Source of the DNA: an uncultured Prevotella sp. | GTDB lineage: Bacteria; Bacteroidota; Bacteroidia; Bacteroidales; Bacteroidaceae | Assembly: GCA_937906765.1 (NCBI GenBank) | Contig: CALCUV010000206.1 | Location: 1 to 7,174, forward strand | DNA: 7,174 bases | Direction of reading: 5' to 3' | In this document: positions 7,113 through 7,174 of the stretch, piece by piece | Position numbering within the stretch: the stretch's first letter is position 1 | Layout: each line of letters starts with the position of its first letter | The notes under the pieces: generated by a model | The model's database searches: none | What the model was told of the DNA's origin: nothing | Seen by the model: the letters and a program-made list of their open reading frames with translations, nothing else | Made by a program: the position numbers and the translations under genes

Positions 7113-7174
7113 CCTGACTCCTCCTTATGGTTTGAGACGGTAGAGTACCGCAGGTCTTCCGCGGCGTTTCTTCT
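7113..7174 (-). other. Foreign flank: tail of an unknown reading frame plus Shine-Dalgarno
   Basis: On the minus strand, in frame with pth, this reads KKRRGRPAVLYRLKP then TAA (7125 to 7127). The stop overlaps a strong Shine-Dalgarno AAGGAGGAG (7126 to 7118), set 5 bases before the ATG at 7112. GC is about 55% by hand count, and such a strong SD is foreign to Bacteroidetes. The GRPAVLYRL end is reminiscent of the wing of winged-helix regulators, but 15 residues are too few for a call. It replaces the expected pth 5' half. Confidence 0.55.

Overview
The bulk of this window (about 133 to 7112) looks like a chromosomal stretch of a Bacteroidales bacterium, Prevotella- or Bacteroides-like. The evidence is protein content (a kor/vor-type 2-oxoacid:ferredoxin oxidoreductase cluster, a golvesin-domain 'xanthan lyase'-type amidase, an S4/Hsp15 protein with an acidic tail), moderate GC, absence of Shine-Dalgarno sequences before the genes, and -7 promoter elements matching the Bacteroidetes consensus TAnnTTTG ahead of korD, the TPR gene and the tRNA. 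All native genes lie on the minus strand.

Both ends carry DNA that does not belong. Positions 1 to about 132 (about 23% GC by hand count) encode, on the plus strand, an internal piece of class II lysyl-tRNA synthetase from a very AT-rich bacterium. It is joined head-on into the 3' part of the amidase gene. Positions about 7113 to 7174 (about 55% GC by hand count) hold the tail of an unknown reading frame plus a strong Shine-Dalgarno sequence, joined at the start codon to a peptidyl-tRNA hydrolase gene that has lost its first 70 to 80 codons. The two flanks differ strongly in composition, so chimeric joins at assembly or amplification ends are the most economical reading. Lateral transfer is less likely.

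Layout, in the direction of minus-strand transcription from the right: (1) pth (5'-truncated) and an Hsp15-like gene, 3 bp apart; (2) tRNA-Lys(CTT) with its own promoter and a strong intrinsic terminator; (3) a GTG-started 90-aa TPR protein; (4) a 5.38 to 5.64 kb intergenic region with an unexplained foldable element and the korD promoter; (5) an operon korD, korA, a small two-helix membrane protein, korB, korC, ending in a hairpin; (6) an operon of an 87-aa helical protein, a PlsC-like acyltransferase and a secreted amidase with an inserted golvesin-type domain, cut off at the left junction.

The Kor complex would link CoA-dependent 2-oxoacid conversion (2-oxoglutarate or a branched-chain 2-oxoacid) to ferredoxin in anaerobic metabolism. 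The pth/hsp15 pair deals with peptidyl-tRNA and stalled ribosomal subunits. The last operon points to the cell envelope. No mobile element, CRISPR array or defence system is visible. The items most worth a second look are the two junctions, the membrane protein embedded in the kor operon, and the structured intergenic element at 5538 to 5623.
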